In this document: positions 35,648 through 46,727 of the stretch, piece after piece
Layout: each line of letters opens with the position of its first letter
Position numbering within the stretch: the first letter of the stretch is position 1
Assembly (NCBI RefSeq): GCF_003201865.1
Contig: NZ_QJJJ01000027.1
Span: 1-58,476, forward strand
Length of the DNA: 58,476 nucleotides
Origin: Methylobacterium sp. B4
GTDB lineage: Bacteria > Pseudomonadota > Alphaproteobacteria > Rhizobiales > Beijerinckiaceae
Reading direction: 5' to 3'
Position numbers and translations under genes: made by a program
The notes under the pieces: model-generated
The model's database searches: none
Told to the model about the DNA's origin: nothing
The model's input: the letters and a program-made list of their open reading frames with translations, nothing else

Positions 35648-36760
35648 ATGGCCACTTCCTCCTCCTCGCCGCAGATCCGGCCCGGCGGCATCCTCGGCAT
35701 CGTCGGCGGCGGCCAGCTCGGCCGCATGATCGCGCTGGCGGCGGCCGAGTACGGCCTCAAGGTCCATATCTACGCCCCCGACGCCGGCAGCCCGGCCTTC
35801 GACGTGGCGCATGCCCACACGCTCGCCTCCTACGACGACGCGGCGGCGCTCGCCGCCTTCGCCGATGCCTGCGACGTGGTCACCTACGAGTTCGAGAACA
35901 TCCCCCACGCCGCCGCCTCAGTGCTGGCCGAGCACGCGACGCTCCGCCCGAGCGCGACCGCGCTGCTCACCACGCAGGACCGCCTCTCCGAGAAGGATTT
36001 CGTGGGTTCGCTCGGCATTCCGACGGCGCCCTACCGGGCCGTCGATACGGCCGAGGACCTCGCCCGCGCTCTCGACGAACTCGGCCGCCCCGCCGTCCTG
36101 AAGACCCGTCGCTTCGGTTACGACGGCAAGGGCCAGCGCATCATCCGGGAGGGCGAGGACGCGACGGCGCTGCTCGCCGAGTTCAAGGGTGCGCCCTGCA
36201 TCCTCGAAGGCTTCGTGCCTTTCGAGCGGGAGATCTCGGTGGTCGCCGCCCGCGGGCCCGACGGGGCGTTCGCCGCCTACGATCCCTGCGCCAACGAGCA
36301 CCGCAACCACATCCTCGCCCTCACCCGCGTGCCGGCACCCGGCCTGACCCGGGAGACGGGCGACGCCGCGGTCGCCGTCGCCCGGGCCATCGCCGAGGCG
36401 CTCGACTATGTCGGCGTGCTCGCCGTCGAGATGTTCGAGATCGCCGGCCCCGAGGGCGCCGCCCGCCTCGTCGTCAACGAGATCGCGCCGCGGGTGCACA
36501 ATTCCGGGCACTGGACCATCGAGGGCGCGCTGACCTCGCAATTCGCGCAGGCCGTGCGCGCGGTCTGCGGCTGGCCGCTCGGCGACACCGCCCGCACCGG
36601 CGGCATGGCGGTGGAGATGGAGAACCTCATCGGCGATGGGGCCGACGCCTGGGCGGCCCTGCTGGCGGAGGCTGGCGCGCATCTCCACCTCTACGGCAAG
36701 GCCGAGGCGCGGGCCGGCCGCAAGATGGGGCACGTCACGCGGCTGAAGCCGCTGGGCTGA
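35648..36760 (+). CDS. purK: N5-carboxyaminoimidazole ribonucleotide synthase
   Basis: A 370-aa ATP-grasp enzyme making N5-CAIR from AIR, bicarbonate and ATP. N-terminal GILGIVGGGQLGRMIALAA, the ATP-grasp loop RRFGYDGKGQ, the acidic ILEGFVPFEREISVV, and the C-terminal NEIAPRVHNSGHWTIEGA all match PurK. I chose the ATG at 35648; the frame is open far upstream through purE, but only this start gives the family N-terminus. Confidence 0.96.
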   Translation: MATSSSSPQIRPGGILGIVGGGQLGRMIALAAAEYGLKVHIYAPDAGSPAFDVAHAHTLASYDDAAALAAFADACDVVTYEFENIPHAAASVLAEHATLRPSATALLTTQDRLSEKDFVGSLGIPTAPYRAVDTAEDLARALDELGRPAVLKTRRFGYDGKGQRIIREGEDATALLAEFKGAPCILEGFVPFEREISVVAARGPDGAFAAYDPCANEHRNHILALTRVPAPGLTRETGDAAVAVARAIAEALDYVGVLAVEMFEIAGPEGAARLVVNEIAPRVHNSGHWTIEGALTSQFAQAVRAVCGWPLGDTARTGGMAVEMENLIGDGADAWAALLAEAGAHLHLYGKAEARAGRKMGHVTRLKPLG

Positions 36761-37119
36761 TCTTCGCAGCCTGCGGAGCGTTTCTGTCGCTTCGCTGCAA
36801 CAGAAAACCACAGTCGAACCCGGTTGGGGCCGCTCGACGAAGGCGTGAAGACCCGGGCCACACCTTCGCCACATCCCGCCGTTTCAGCAAAGGGTACGGG
36901 GCGTCGGCAGACGGCACCGTGCCAATCCTCCGGTCTCGATCGCCGGTTGGGCGGCACGGGCTTCTCCCGGCCGGGTCTCGCCGAACCGTCGCGTTCGCGG
37001 GACCATCATTAAGCGCCCCTTCACCGTGTTGCGGCAGCGTGCACGCGACGTAATGGATTCCGGCCCCTTCGGGCGGCCGCGGAGATCCGGGAAGCGGGCT
37101 CGCGGGGGAGAACGTGAAG
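36761..37119. other. Intergenic region between purK and the TPR lipoprotein gene
   Basis: About 359 bp. A TTTCTGT/ACAGAAA inverted repeat (36781-36806) just after purK may act as a weak terminator. No gene is supported in the remainder. Confidence 0.4.
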
Positions 37120-37980
37120 ATGAACGGGATGCTGCTGCAGGGACGCAAGGTGGGACTGCTCGGTGCCGTCGCGCTGACGACCGCGGCGCTGGCCGGCTGC
37201 GAGACCTATGGCAGCGCCACCGCGCCACGCCAGTTCGCGGTGCTGGAATCCGACACGACGGGTGCCACCAACGTCAACATCGCCTCGCTCAGCGACGTGA
37301 TCAGCCGCAACCCGTCGGATGCGGGCGCCTACGTCACCCGCGGCGCGGCTTACGCCCGCTCGGGCCAGTTCGGCGACGCGATCACCGATTTCTCGAAGGC
37401 GATCCAGCTCGATCCGAACTCCGCCTCCGCCTACAACAACCGCGCGCTCGCCTACCGCCAGACCGGCCGCAACGAGGCGGCGATGCAGGATTTCTCCAAG
37501 GCCATCGCCACCGATCCGAATTTCTCGGCCGCCTATATCGGCCGGGCGAACCTCGCGCGCTCGCAGGGCGACCTCGACGGGGCGCTCAACGACCTCAACG
37601 TCGCGATCCGCCTCGCGCCGGAATCGGCCGAGGCGTACCATGCCCGCGGCCTCGTGCGGCAGAAGCAGGGCCACAACCCGGAGGCGATCGGCGATTTCGC
37701 GGCCGCCATCGACCGCAACCCCTTCGTGGCCGCGCCCTACGCCGCCCGCGGCCAGAGCCTGATCTCGCTCTCGCAGTACGACAAGGCGATCGAGGACTTC
37801 AACGCCGCCCTCAACGTCAACTCCAAGGATGCCGGGTCCTGGGCCTATCGCGGGCTGGCCTACGAGAAGACCAACCGGCGCAAGGAAGCGAGCGAGAGCT
37901 ACCAGCAGGCGGCCCGCCTCGACCCCAATAACACGGTCGCCAAGCAGGGCGTCGGCCGGATGCAGGGCGGCCTGTTCTAG
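37120..37980 (+). CDS. Tetratricopeptide-repeat lipoprotein
   Basis: A 286-aa lipoprotein. A lipobox LAGC with Cys27 follows a hydrophobic signal. At least six TPR units follow, with repeating patterns such as AYVTRGAAYARSGQFGDAI, AYNNRALAYRQTGRNEAAM and AYIGRANLARSQGDLDGAL. It resembles NlpI-like or envelope-assembly adaptor proteins, which scaffold other envelope proteins; the partner is unknown. I chose the ATG at 37120 (GGGGGAG nine bases upstream) over the GTG at 37114, which is too near the Shine-Dalgarno. Confidence 0.82.
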   Translation: MNGMLLQGRKVGLLGAVALTTAALAGCETYGSATAPRQFAVLESDTTGATNVNIASLSDVISRNPSDAGAYVTRGAAYARSGQFGDAITDFSKAIQLDPNSASAYNNRALAYRQTGRNEAAMQDFSKAIATDPNFSAAYIGRANLARSQGDLDGALNDLNVAIRLAPESAEAYHARGLVRQKQGHNPEAIGDFAAAIDRNPFVAAPYAARGQSLISLSQYDKAIEDFNAALNVNSKDAGSWAYRGLAYEKTNRRKEASESYQQAARLDPNNTVAKQGVGRMQGGLF

Positions 37981-38045
37981 GATACCGTCGCGCCGAAGCG
38001 GGCCCGCCTCGGCGAGAGCCGGTGCGCCGAGGAGCGTGAGGCCCC

Positions 38046-38324
38046 ATGCCGCGCCGCAAAGCCGAGCCCGTCCCGCCCTTCCGCCCGTTCGCGGACGATG
38101 CGGGCGTCCAGACCCTGGCGGGCTTCTCCATCGAGAACGGCGCGCGCCGCATCGCGCTGCACGGCAGCCTCGAGCTCACCCGCGACCGGGCAGGCCTGAA
38201 GCGGGCGCGCGCCCTGAAGAGCCTCCTCGACGCGGTGGTCGCCGCCCTCGAAGCGGAGGATCTGCCCGAGGCGCTCCCCGAGGAGCCCGAGACCGGCGCG
38301 CCCGTGCGAAATCCTTTCGCCTGA
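38046..38324 (+). CDS. Conserved hypothetical protein
   Basis: A 92-aa protein starting MPRRKAEPVPPFRPFADDAG and continuing with GFSIENGARRIALHGSLELTR, then an alanine/leucine-rich helix and an acidic proline tail. I do not recognise a named family, although the overall look is that of small proteins shared by Rhizobiales. The start codon is 8 bases after a GAGGCC. It has no signal peptide. It lies between the TPR lipoprotein and ettA on the same strand. Confidence 0.6.
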   Translation: MPRRKAEPVPPFRPFADDAGVQTLAGFSIENGARRIALHGSLELTRDRAGLKRARALKSLLDAVVAALEAEDLPEALPEEPETGAPVRNPFA

Positions 38325-38546
38325 CGCGGGTCGCCCCCATCTCCCGAGCCATGCCCCTCCGCCCCGTCCTTGCTCCGGCCGGGCGGCCCTGATACTCGGG
38401 CAGCAAATCTTTATCCGCAGGCGGAAGGCGCCCCGCGTGGCTCGGCTCGACCGGTTCGGCTCGGTCGACTCATCCGCGCGCGAGAGGCCACGCATCCGCG
38501 ACCGCCGGCTCGACCGGCTCCCACGCTACACGCAGGACGAACGCAC

Positions 38547-40199
38547 ATGGCCCGCGAATTCATCTACCACATGCGGGGTCTGACCAAGACCTATGTCGGG
38601 GGCAAGAAGGTCCTCGAGAACGTCAACCTGTCCTTCTACCCCGACGCCAAGATCGGCGTGCTCGGCATCAACGGTGCCGGCAAGTCGACGCTGCTCAAGA
38701 TCATGGCGGGCATCGACAAGGACTGGACCGGCGAGGGCTTCGTGGCGCAGGGCGCGCGCGTCGGCTACCTGCCGCAGGAGCCGCAGCTCGATCCGAACAA
38801 GTCGGTGCGCGAGAACGTCATGGAGGGCGTCGCCGAGAAGCAGGCGCTGCTCGACCGCTACAACGAACTCGCCATGAACTATTCCGAGGAGACGGCGGAC
38901 GAGATGACCGCCCTCCAGGACAAGATCGAGGCGCAGAACCTCTGGGAGCTCGATTCCAAGGTCGATCAGGCCATGGAAGCGCTCGGCTGCCCGAGCGACG
39001 AGCAGCCGGTGGCCACCCTCTCGGGCGGCGAGCGGCGCCGCGTGGCTTTGTGCAAGCTGCTGCTGTGGGAGCCGGAACTGCTGCTCCTCGACGAGCCGAC
39101 CAACCACCTCGACGCCGAGACGGTGAACTGGCTCGAAGGCCACCTCAAGCAGTATCCGGGCGCGATCCTGATCGTGACCCACGACCGCTACTTCCTCGAC
39201 AACGTCACGGGCTGGATCCTCGAGCTCGATCGCGGCCGGGGCATTCCCTACGAGGGCAACTACTCCGCTTGGCTGGTGCAGAAGCAGAAGCGCCTGGAGC
39301 AGGAGGGCCGCGAGGACATGGCCCGCCAGCGCTCGATCGCCCGCGAGCAGGAGTGGATCGCCGCCTCGCCCAAGGCCCGGCAGTCGAAGTCGAAGGCGCG
39401 TATCACCCGCTACGAGGAGCTGGTCGCCAAGCAGAACAGCAAGGTCGACGCGGCCGCGCAGATCGTCATCCCGATCGACGAGCGCCTGGGCACCAACGTC
39501 ATCGAGTTCGATCACCTCAACAAGGCCTTCGGTGACCGCCTGCTGATCGAGGATCTCTCGTTCAAGCTGCCGCCGGGCGGCATCGTCGGCGTCATCGGCC
39601 CGAACGGCGCCGGCAAGACCACCCTGTTCAAGATGATCACCGGCCAGGAGAAGCCCGATGGCGGGCGGATCGACGTCGGCGAGACGGTCAAGCTCGGCTA
39701 CGTCGACCAGTCGCGCGACGCGCTCGATCCCAACGCCACGGTCTGGCAGGAGATCTCGGGCGGCAACGACATCATCTATTTCAACAAGCGCGAGATCAAT
39801 TCGCGGGCCTATTGCGCGGCCTTCGCCTTCAAGGGCGGCGACCAGCAGAAGAAGGTCGGCACCCTCTCGGGCGGCGAGCGCAACCGCGTGCACCTCGCGC
39901 GCACGCTCAAGGGCGGCGCCAACGTGCTGCTGCTCGACGAGCCGACCAACGATCTCGACATGGAAACCCTGCGCGCCCTCGAGGACGCGCTGGAGGATTA
40001 CGCCGGCTGCGCGGTCATCATCAGCCACGATCGCTGGTTCCTGAACCGCATCGCGACCCATATCCTCGCCTTCGAGGGTGAGAGCCATGTCGAGTGGTTC
40101 GAGGGCAACTTCTCGGACTACGAGACCGACAAGAAGCGCCGGCTCGGGCTCGACTCGATCATTCCGAAGAAGCTGAAGTACAAGAAGTTTTCGCGCTGA
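38547..40199 (+). CDS. ettA: Energy-dependent translational throttle protein EttA (ABC-F ATPase)
   Basis: A 550-aa ABC-F protein with two ATPase domains and no membrane span. Walker A motifs are GINGAGKSTLLK and GPNGAGKTTLFK; signature motifs are LSGGERRRVALCKLL and LSGGERNRVHLARTL; Walker B motifs LLLDEPTNHLDAE and LLLDEPTNDLDME. EttA binds the ribosomal E site and gates entry into elongation according to ADP/ATP. The N-terminal REFIYHMRGLTKTYVGGKKV is typical. Length matches the family (about 550-555). Confidence 0.95.
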   Translation: MAREFIYHMRGLTKTYVGGKKVLENVNLSFYPDAKIGVLGINGAGKSTLLKIMAGIDKDWTGEGFVAQGARVGYLPQEPQLDPNKSVRENVMEGVAEKQALLDRYNELAMNYSEETADEMTALQDKIEAQNLWELDSKVDQAMEALGCPSDEQPVATLSGGERRRVALCKLLLWEPELLLLDEPTNHLDAETVNWLEGHLKQYPGAILIVTHDRYFLDNVTGWILELDRGRGIPYEGNYSAWLVQKQKRLEQEGREDMARQRSIAREQEWIAASPKARQSKSKARITRYEELVAKQNSKVDAAAQIVIPIDERLGTNVIEFDHLNKAFGDRLLIEDLSFKLPPGGIVGVIGPNGAGKTTLFKMITGQEKPDGGRIDVGETVKLGYVDQSRDALDPNATVWQEISGGNDIIYFNKREINSRAYCAAFAFKGGDQQKKVGTLSGGERNRVHLARTLKGGANVLLLDEPTNDLDMETLRALEDALEDYAGCAVIISHDRWFLNRIATHILAFEGESHVEWFEGNFSDYETDKKRRLGLDSIIPKKLKYKKFSR

Positions 40200-40206
40200 T
40201 CCGCCT

Positions 40207-40224
40207 CTCCCCGCACGCGGGGAG
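40207..40224. repeat. Palindromic CTCCCCGC hairpin downstream of ettA
   Basis: CTCCCCGC/GCGGGGAG forms a perfect 8-bp stem with a 2-nt loop, 8 bp after the ettA stop. Hairpins of this sequence are common between genes in Rhizobiales and it may double as a terminator. Confidence 0.55.
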
Positions 40225-40317
40225 TAGGGCCGGCGACAGTTCTCCAGCCGAGAGGCTCCGCCGTCCTCGCGCGGCGGAGCCGTCCAGTCCGCGGTCTCCT
40301 CCGGATCGGTCGCGCGG

Positions 40318-40351
40318 CTGGATCGCTTCGCCGACGCTCGCGATGACGGCG
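40318..40351. repeat. Interspersed repeat-like segment between ettA and deoB
   Basis: The segment around GATCGCTTCGCCGACGCTCG followed by CGATGACGG resembles a short interspersed repeat (core GATTGCTTCGC...CTCGCAATGACG) seen often in alphaproteobacterial intergenic DNA. Only one copy is visible in this window, so the assignment rests on recollection. Confidence 0.35.
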
Positions 40352-40380
40352 GGCCCGGGATCAGTTGCGAGGAGACCTCC

Positions 40381-41601
40381 TCACCACCACGCTCGACCCG
40401 CCCCGAGCGGCGGCAGGCCAAGATGGGCCGCCACCGAGGCGCCGATATCGGCGAAGGTCTCGCGGCGCCCGATCGAACCCGGCGCGACCTCCGGGCCAAA
40501 GGCCAGGACCGGCACCTGCTCGCGGGTGTGCTCGGTGCCGGTCCAGGTCGGGTCGTTGCCGTGGTCGGCGGTGATGATGCACAGATCGCCCGGCCGCAGC
40601 GCCGCCCGGATCGCGGGAAGGCGCGCATCGAAGGCTTCTAGCTCGGCGGCATAGCCGGGCACGTCGCGGCGGTGGCCGTGCTCGGTGTCGAAATCCACGA
40701 GGTTGAGGAAGACGAGCCCGCCCGCAGGCAGGGTCGAGAAGGCGTCGAGCGCCGCCTCCAGGCAGGCGGCGTTGCCGGCTGGCTTGATCTCGCGGCCCGT
40801 GGCGCGATGGGCGAAGATGTCGCCGATCTTGCCGACGCTGACGACCGCGCGGCCGGCCGCCTCCGCCACGTCGAGCAGGGTTTCGGCGGGGGGCGCGACG
40901 GCGAAATCCTTGCGGCGGCTGGTGCGGCGGAAACCCTCCGCCTCGCTGCCGAGGAAGGGCCGGGCGATGACCCGGCCGACGCGGTAGGGGTCGCAGAGTT
41001 CGCGGGCGATCCGGCAGGTTTCGATGAGCCGCTCCAGCCCGAACGCCTCCTCGTGGGCGGCGATCTGAAAGACGCTGTCGGCAGAGGTGTAGCAGATCGG
41101 CTGACCCGTCCGGACATGCTCCGCGCCGAACCTGTCGATGATGGCGGTGCCCGAGGCGTGGCAATCGCCGAGGATGCCGGGCAGCCCGGCCCGCTCGATC
41201 AGAGCCGCCGTCAGCGCCGCCGGGAAGGCGGGTTGGGTGTCGGGAAAATGTCCCCAGGCCTCCCGCACCGGCAGGCCCGCGATCTCCCAGTGGCCGGAAG
41301 GCGTGTCCTTGCCGGACGCGGTCTCGACGGCGTGCCCCCACAGCGCCTGAGGCGGCGTCTCGGGCGCGAGCCCCGGCGGCACGCGGCCGGTCGCCTCCTC
41401 GCAGGCGAGGCCGAGACCGAGAGCTGCGAGGTGGGGCAGGCGCAAGGGCCCCGAGCGCAGCCCGTCGCGGTCGCCGCGCCCGGCGGCGCAGGTTTCCGCG
41501 ATATGCCCGACCGTGTCGGAGCCCGCGTCGCCGTAGCGGGCGGCGTCCGGGGCGCCGCCGATGCCGACGGAATCGAGGACGATGAGGAGCGCGCGCGCCA
41601 T
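40381..41601 (-). CDS. deoB: Phosphopentomutase
   Basis: A 406-aa alkaline-phosphatase-superfamily mutase that interconverts ribose/deoxyribose 1- and 5-phosphates in nucleoside salvage. N-terminal metal site LIVLDSVGIGGAPDA (Asp10), central CTS-like PICYTSADSVFQIAAHE, and C-terminal ITADHGNDPTWTGTEHTRE supply the Mn2+ ligands. Length matches the family. The start at 41601 is 3 bp after the stop of the ABC transporter gene, so the two are likely co-transcribed. Confidence 0.95.
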   Translation of the reverse strand: MARALLIVLDSVGIGGAPDAARYGDAGSDTVGHIAETCAAGRGDRDGLRSGPLRLPHLAALGLGLACEEATGRVPPGLAPETPPQALWGHAVETASGKDTPSGHWEIAGLPVREAWGHFPDTQPAFPAALTAALIERAGLPGILGDCHASGTAIIDRFGAEHVRTGQPICYTSADSVFQIAAHEEAFGLERLIETCRIARELCDPYRVGRVIARPFLGSEAEGFRRTSRRKDFAVAPPAETLLDVAEAAGRAVVSVGKIGDIFAHRATGREIKPAGNAACLEAALDAFSTLPAGGLVFLNLVDFDTEHGHRRDVPGYAAELEAFDARLPAIRAALRPGDLCIITADHGNDPTWTGTEHTREQVPVLAFGPEVAPGSIGRRETFADIGASVAAHLGLPPLGAGRAWW

Positions 41602-41604
41602 GCC

Positions 41605-43233
<1,629 letters not shown>

Positions 43234-43249
43234 CGAACCCCGGCGAACG

Positions 43250-43290
43250 AAAACGGCCCGCCGCGATCCGAAGGCCGGAGCGGCGGGCCG
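43250..43290 (-). terminator. Terminator of the molybdopterin oxidoreductase gene
   Basis: A perfect 10-bp stem (43254-43263 with 43281-43290) is followed on the minus strand by TTTTCG. It lies about 50 bp past the stop at 43340 and separates that gene from the downstream ABC ATPase. Confidence 0.8.
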
Positions 43291-43339
43291 AGGGGTTATA
43301 GCGCGCGGGGACGGCCGCGCGAATCGTCTTCGCGTCGCG

Positions 43340-45517
43340 CTACTGCGCCAGCCCGACCTGCACGAGGTTGTCGCTGAAGGTCGGCGAGTGGCCCATGCCG
43401 CCATAGGTCGAGGCGCTGATGACGTTCACCGCCCCGTCCCGATTGAGCGAGTGCCAGTAGCCGAGCGAGGCGATGACCAGCCCCGGCGGCACCTCGTCGG
43501 TCACCCGCGCCTGGCCGTGGAAGGCGCCTCGATCGTTGAAGACCCGCACCAGCGCGCCCTCGCCGATCTCGCGGCTCCGCGCATCGGCCGGATTGATCAG
43601 GATCGTCTGCTCCCCCTGCGAGCGGATCTTGTGGGCCTCGTTGGCGTATTGCGAGTTGAGGAAGCCGTGGCTCTTCGGCGAGACGATGTTGAGGGGATAG
43701 CGCTCGGCCTGGGCCGGATTCGTCTCCGGCCGCTCGTTGGCCGGCACGTAGCCCGGCAGCGGGTCGAGGGCCTCGCCGCCCTGGAACTGCTCGTACATCT
43801 GCCGGAACGGCGGGGCGACGAAGTTGCCGCCCGTGACCGCGGCCTCAGAGTAGAACTCGCACTTGCCGGACGGCGTCGGGAAGTTGCCCTCGGCATGCGG
43901 CGTGCGCGTGTCCGGATCGCCGATGTTCAGGCGGTACCAGCCGTGCTGGCGGAAATGGTCCATGCCGATGCCGCCGAGCTTCGGGCTCTCCCAATCGAGA
44001 TACCATTCCATGAGCTCGGTCTCGCTCATGGAGAACTGGGGCTCGGTGAAGCCGAAGGTCTTGGCCAGCCGCCGGAACAGCTCGGCGTTCGAGACCGTCT
44101 CGCCCGGCGGCTCGATCGCCTTCTGGTTCAGGGTGAAGAAGAAGTGCCCCCAGGAGAACATCATGTCGTCGTGCTCGGCCGCCATGGTGGCCGGCAGCAG
44201 GATGTCGGCGTAGCGGGCCGTGTCGGTGACGAAGTGCTCGCTGACGACGGTGAACAGATCCTCGCGGGCCAGCCCGCGCTTGATCTTGGCGGTTTCGGTC
44301 GAGTTCGAGACCGGGTTGGCGTTGTAGACCATCAGGGCGTGGATGCCGGGCTCGACCCCCGCCTCGCCGGTCAGCACCTCGCCGAGCTTGAGCACGTTGA
44401 GCACCCGCGTGCCCTCCGGGATCAGGTCCGGCCGGCAGACCCGGTCCCAATGCACCGGGAACTCCCACAACGGCATCTGGTAGACGCCGCCGCCCGGATC
44501 CTTCCAAGACCCCGTCAGGGCGGGAAGCGAGAAGATGGCGCGCAGCGCCTGGGCGCCGCCGGCACTCCGCTCCACCGCCACGCCGGGCCGAAGCGCCGCA
44601 TTGCGGGTGGTGGCGTATTCGCGCGCAAGCTGCCGGATGTCCTCGGCGGGGATGCCGCAGATCTCGGCGGCGTATTCCGGCGTGAAGGCCTGTGCCCGTT
44701 CCTTCAGCGGCTCGAAGCCGACCGTGTGGCGGGCGATGTAGTCGGCGTCGGTCAGGCCCTCTTCGATGATGACGTGGATCATCGCCATGGCGAGCGCGCC
44801 GTCGGTGCCGGGCTTCGGCATCAGGTGCCAGTCGGCCTGGGCGGCGGTGCGCGAGCGGTAGGGGTCGATCACGATGACGCGGGCGCCGTGGCGCTGCGCC
44901 TCCTTCACCACGTGCCAGTGGTGGATGTTGGTCGAGACCGAGTTGCAGCCCCAGATCACGATGAGTTTCGACTGCGCGAAGCTCATCGGGTCGGTGCCGT
45001 TGGTCGGGCCGACGGTCAGCAGCCACGCCGTGCACGAGCCCGAGCCGCAGAACGTCTTCTCGGCCACCGTGGCGCCGAGCCGGTTGAAGAACGCGTCACC
45101 CACGGTGAGGCCCTGCACCACGCCCTCGTTGCCGAGATAGTTGTAGGGAAGGATCGCTTCCGCCCCGTGCGTCTCGATGATGCCGCTGAAGCGGCGATGG
45201 ATCTCGGTGAGCGCCTCGTCCCAGCTAATCCGCTCGAACTGGCCGCTGCCCTTCGGGCCGGCGCGGCGCATGGGGTAGAGGACGCGGTCGGGGTTGTAGT
45301 GGTGGCGGTCGAAATCCTTGAGCTTGCCGCAGAGCGCGCCGCGGGTCATCGGATGATCCGGGTTGCCGCGCACGTCGATCAGCCGCCCGTCCTCGACGGT
45401 GTAGATCATCGAGCAGGTATCGGGGCAATCGTGCGGGCAGGCGCCGAGGCGCGTCACGGTCTCCGCGACCGTCTCCGACGCGAGCGGCTCCGACAGGGGC
45501 ATGCGCTCTTCGAGCAT
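43340..45517 (-). CDS. Molybdopterin-dependent oxidoreductase (DMSO-reductase/formate dehydrogenase superfamily)
   Basis: A 725-aa bis-MGD enzyme. Cysteines C27, C31, C35 and C63 form the N-terminal [4Fe-4S] site (GACPHDCPDTCSM, GALCGKL). Then come the central VIWGCNSVSTNIHHWHVVKEA, the MGD-binding YNANPVSNSTETAK and a C-terminal MopB domain (IVSPKSHGFLNSQYA). There is no twin-arginine signal, so it is cytoplasmic. FCGSGSCTAWLL replaces the selenocysteine region of classical formate dehydrogenases. I chose the ATG at 45517 (GAGGAGG six bases upstream). No partner subunit gene flanks it. It could be a formate dehydrogenase-like, thiosulfate/polysulfide or hydroxylase enzyme; the substrate cannot be read. 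Confidence 0.85.
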   Translation of the reverse strand: MLEERMPLSEPLASETVAETVTRLGACPHDCPDTCSMIYTVEDGRLIDVRGNPDHPMTRGALCGKLKDFDRHHYNPDRVLYPMRRAGPKGSGQFERISWDEALTEIHRRFSGIIETHGAEAILPYNYLGNEGVVQGLTVGDAFFNRLGATVAEKTFCGSGSCTAWLLTVGPTNGTDPMSFAQSKLIVIWGCNSVSTNIHHWHVVKEAQRHGARVIVIDPYRSRTAAQADWHLMPKPGTDGALAMAMIHVIIEEGLTDADYIARHTVGFEPLKERAQAFTPEYAAEICGIPAEDIRQLAREYATTRNAALRPGVAVERSAGGAQALRAIFSLPALTGSWKDPGGGVYQMPLWEFPVHWDRVCRPDLIPEGTRVLNVLKLGEVLTGEAGVEPGIHALMVYNANPVSNSTETAKIKRGLAREDLFTVVSEHFVTDTARYADILLPATMAAEHDDMMFSWGHFFFTLNQKAIEPPGETVSNAELFRRLAKTFGFTEPQFSMSETELMEWYLDWESPKLGGIGMDHFRQHGWYRLNIGDPDTRTPHAEGNFPTPSGKCEFYSEAAVTGGNFVAPPFRQMYEQFQGGEALDPLPGYVPANERPETNPAQAERYPLNIVSPKSHGFLNSQYANEAHKIRSQGEQTILINPADARSREIGEGALVRVFNDRGAFHGQARVTDEVPPGLVIASLGYWHSLNRDGAVNVISASTYGGMGHSPTFSDNLVQVGLAQ

Positions 45518-45741
45518 GGTGTTCCTCCTCATGAGGCCGGATCTTGGCGTCCGGCTCTTGCAAGCATCGAGCCTAGCGCGGAGGCACCCGGAAAAATAGT
45601 GCGATTCTAAGGAGCGCAGGCAGGTACAACCCCACCGGGCAAGATCAGACCCTGCACCATGATGCATCGTCTTGGAACGAAGCGCGGCCATGAAGGCGAG
45701 CAGCCATCCTCTCGCCGAACGGGCGCCCTAGATGAGCCGGC

Positions 45742-46656
45742 GTGCCTCGCCTCTTCCTCGTTCTCATCCCGGCCGCGCTCATGGCCCTTGCCGGCCCGTC
45801 GCGTGCGGCCCCCTCGCCCGAGAGCGAGACGGTGGAGCAGGCGCTCTGCCGGCTGATCGAGGATTCGGCCAAGGCACGGCAGCTGCCGGTGCCGTTCCTG
45901 ACCCGGCTGATCTGGCGCGAGAGTTCCTTCCGCGTCGGCGTGGTGAGCCCGGCCGGAGCGCAGGGGGTGGCGCAGTTCATGCCGGGCACCGCCAAGGACC
46001 GCGGGCTCAGCGATCCGTTCGATCCCGAGCAGGCGATTCCCCACGCGGCGCATTTCCTGGCCGACCTCGAGCGGCAGTTCGGCAATCTCGGGCTCGCGGC
46101 GGCGGCCTATAACGGCGGGCCGGGGCGCGTCTCGGCCTGGCTCGCCGGCAGCGGCGGCCTGCCCGCCGAGACGCGAGCCTACGTCATCGCCATCACCGGC
46201 CGGCCGGCGGAGGATTGGCGGCCGAACGCCGCCGTCGAGATGCCGGAGGGGGCCGACCCGGCCGGCAAGAAGCCCGACGCGAAATCCGAGCCGAAGCCCG
46301 TCGCGCCCGAGGCCGAGACGCAGACCTGCCTTCAGGTCACGGCGGCTCTGCGCATCCCCTCGCGCGGGGACCGCTTCGCGCTCGCCATCGAGGGCGGCCC
46401 GGCCGCGCCCTGGGGCGTGCAGCTCGCCGGCAACTTCTCGAAATCGCTGGCGCTCGCGAGCTTCCAGCGGGCGCGCACCCGCTATACCAGCGTGATCGGC
46501 GAGGTGCGGCCCATGATCATCGGCACGCGCCTGCGCTTCCGCGGCACGCGCACCTTCTACCGGGTGCGCATCCCGGCCGAGAGCCGCGGCGCGGCGGACG
46601 GCCTCTGCCAGAAGATCCGCACCGTGGGCGGCGCCTGCATCGTCCTGCGGACCTGA
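45742..46656 (+). CDS. Lytic transglycosylase with SPOR-like C-terminus
   Basis: A 304-aa exported protein: signal peptide (residues 1-22, cut after RAA), then a goose-type/SLT lysozyme-like domain with catalytic Glu60 in LIWRESSF, the motif PAGAQGVAQFMPGTA and the AAAYNGGPGRV motif. A charged linker follows (DAKSEPKPVAPEAE), then a C-terminal region (WGVQLAGNFSKSLALASFQR) resembling a SPOR peptidoglycan-binding domain. It cleaves peptidoglycan in the periplasm, releasing anhydromuropeptides. The start is a GTG at 45742, chosen because the signal peptide starts there; no good Shine-Dalgarno is visible. Confidence 0.87.
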   Translation: MPRLFLVLIPAALMALAGPSRAAPSPESETVEQALCRLIEDSAKARQLPVPFLTRLIWRESSFRVGVVSPAGAQGVAQFMPGTAKDRGLSDPFDPEQAIPHAAHFLADLERQFGNLGLAAAAYNGGPGRVSAWLAGSGGLPAETRAYVIAITGRPAEDWRPNAAVEMPEGADPAGKKPDAKSEPKPVAPEAETQTCLQVTAALRIPSRGDRFALAIEGGPAAPWGVQLAGNFSKSLALASFQRARTRYTSVIGEVRPMIIGTRLRFRGTRTFYRVRIPAESRGAADGLCQKIRTVGGACIVLRT

Positions 46657-46727
46657 CGCCATCAATCATCATCGCGGCGCCGCGCGGCCATGAAACCGCC
46701 GCGACCGCCGCGTCAATCACGGATCAC

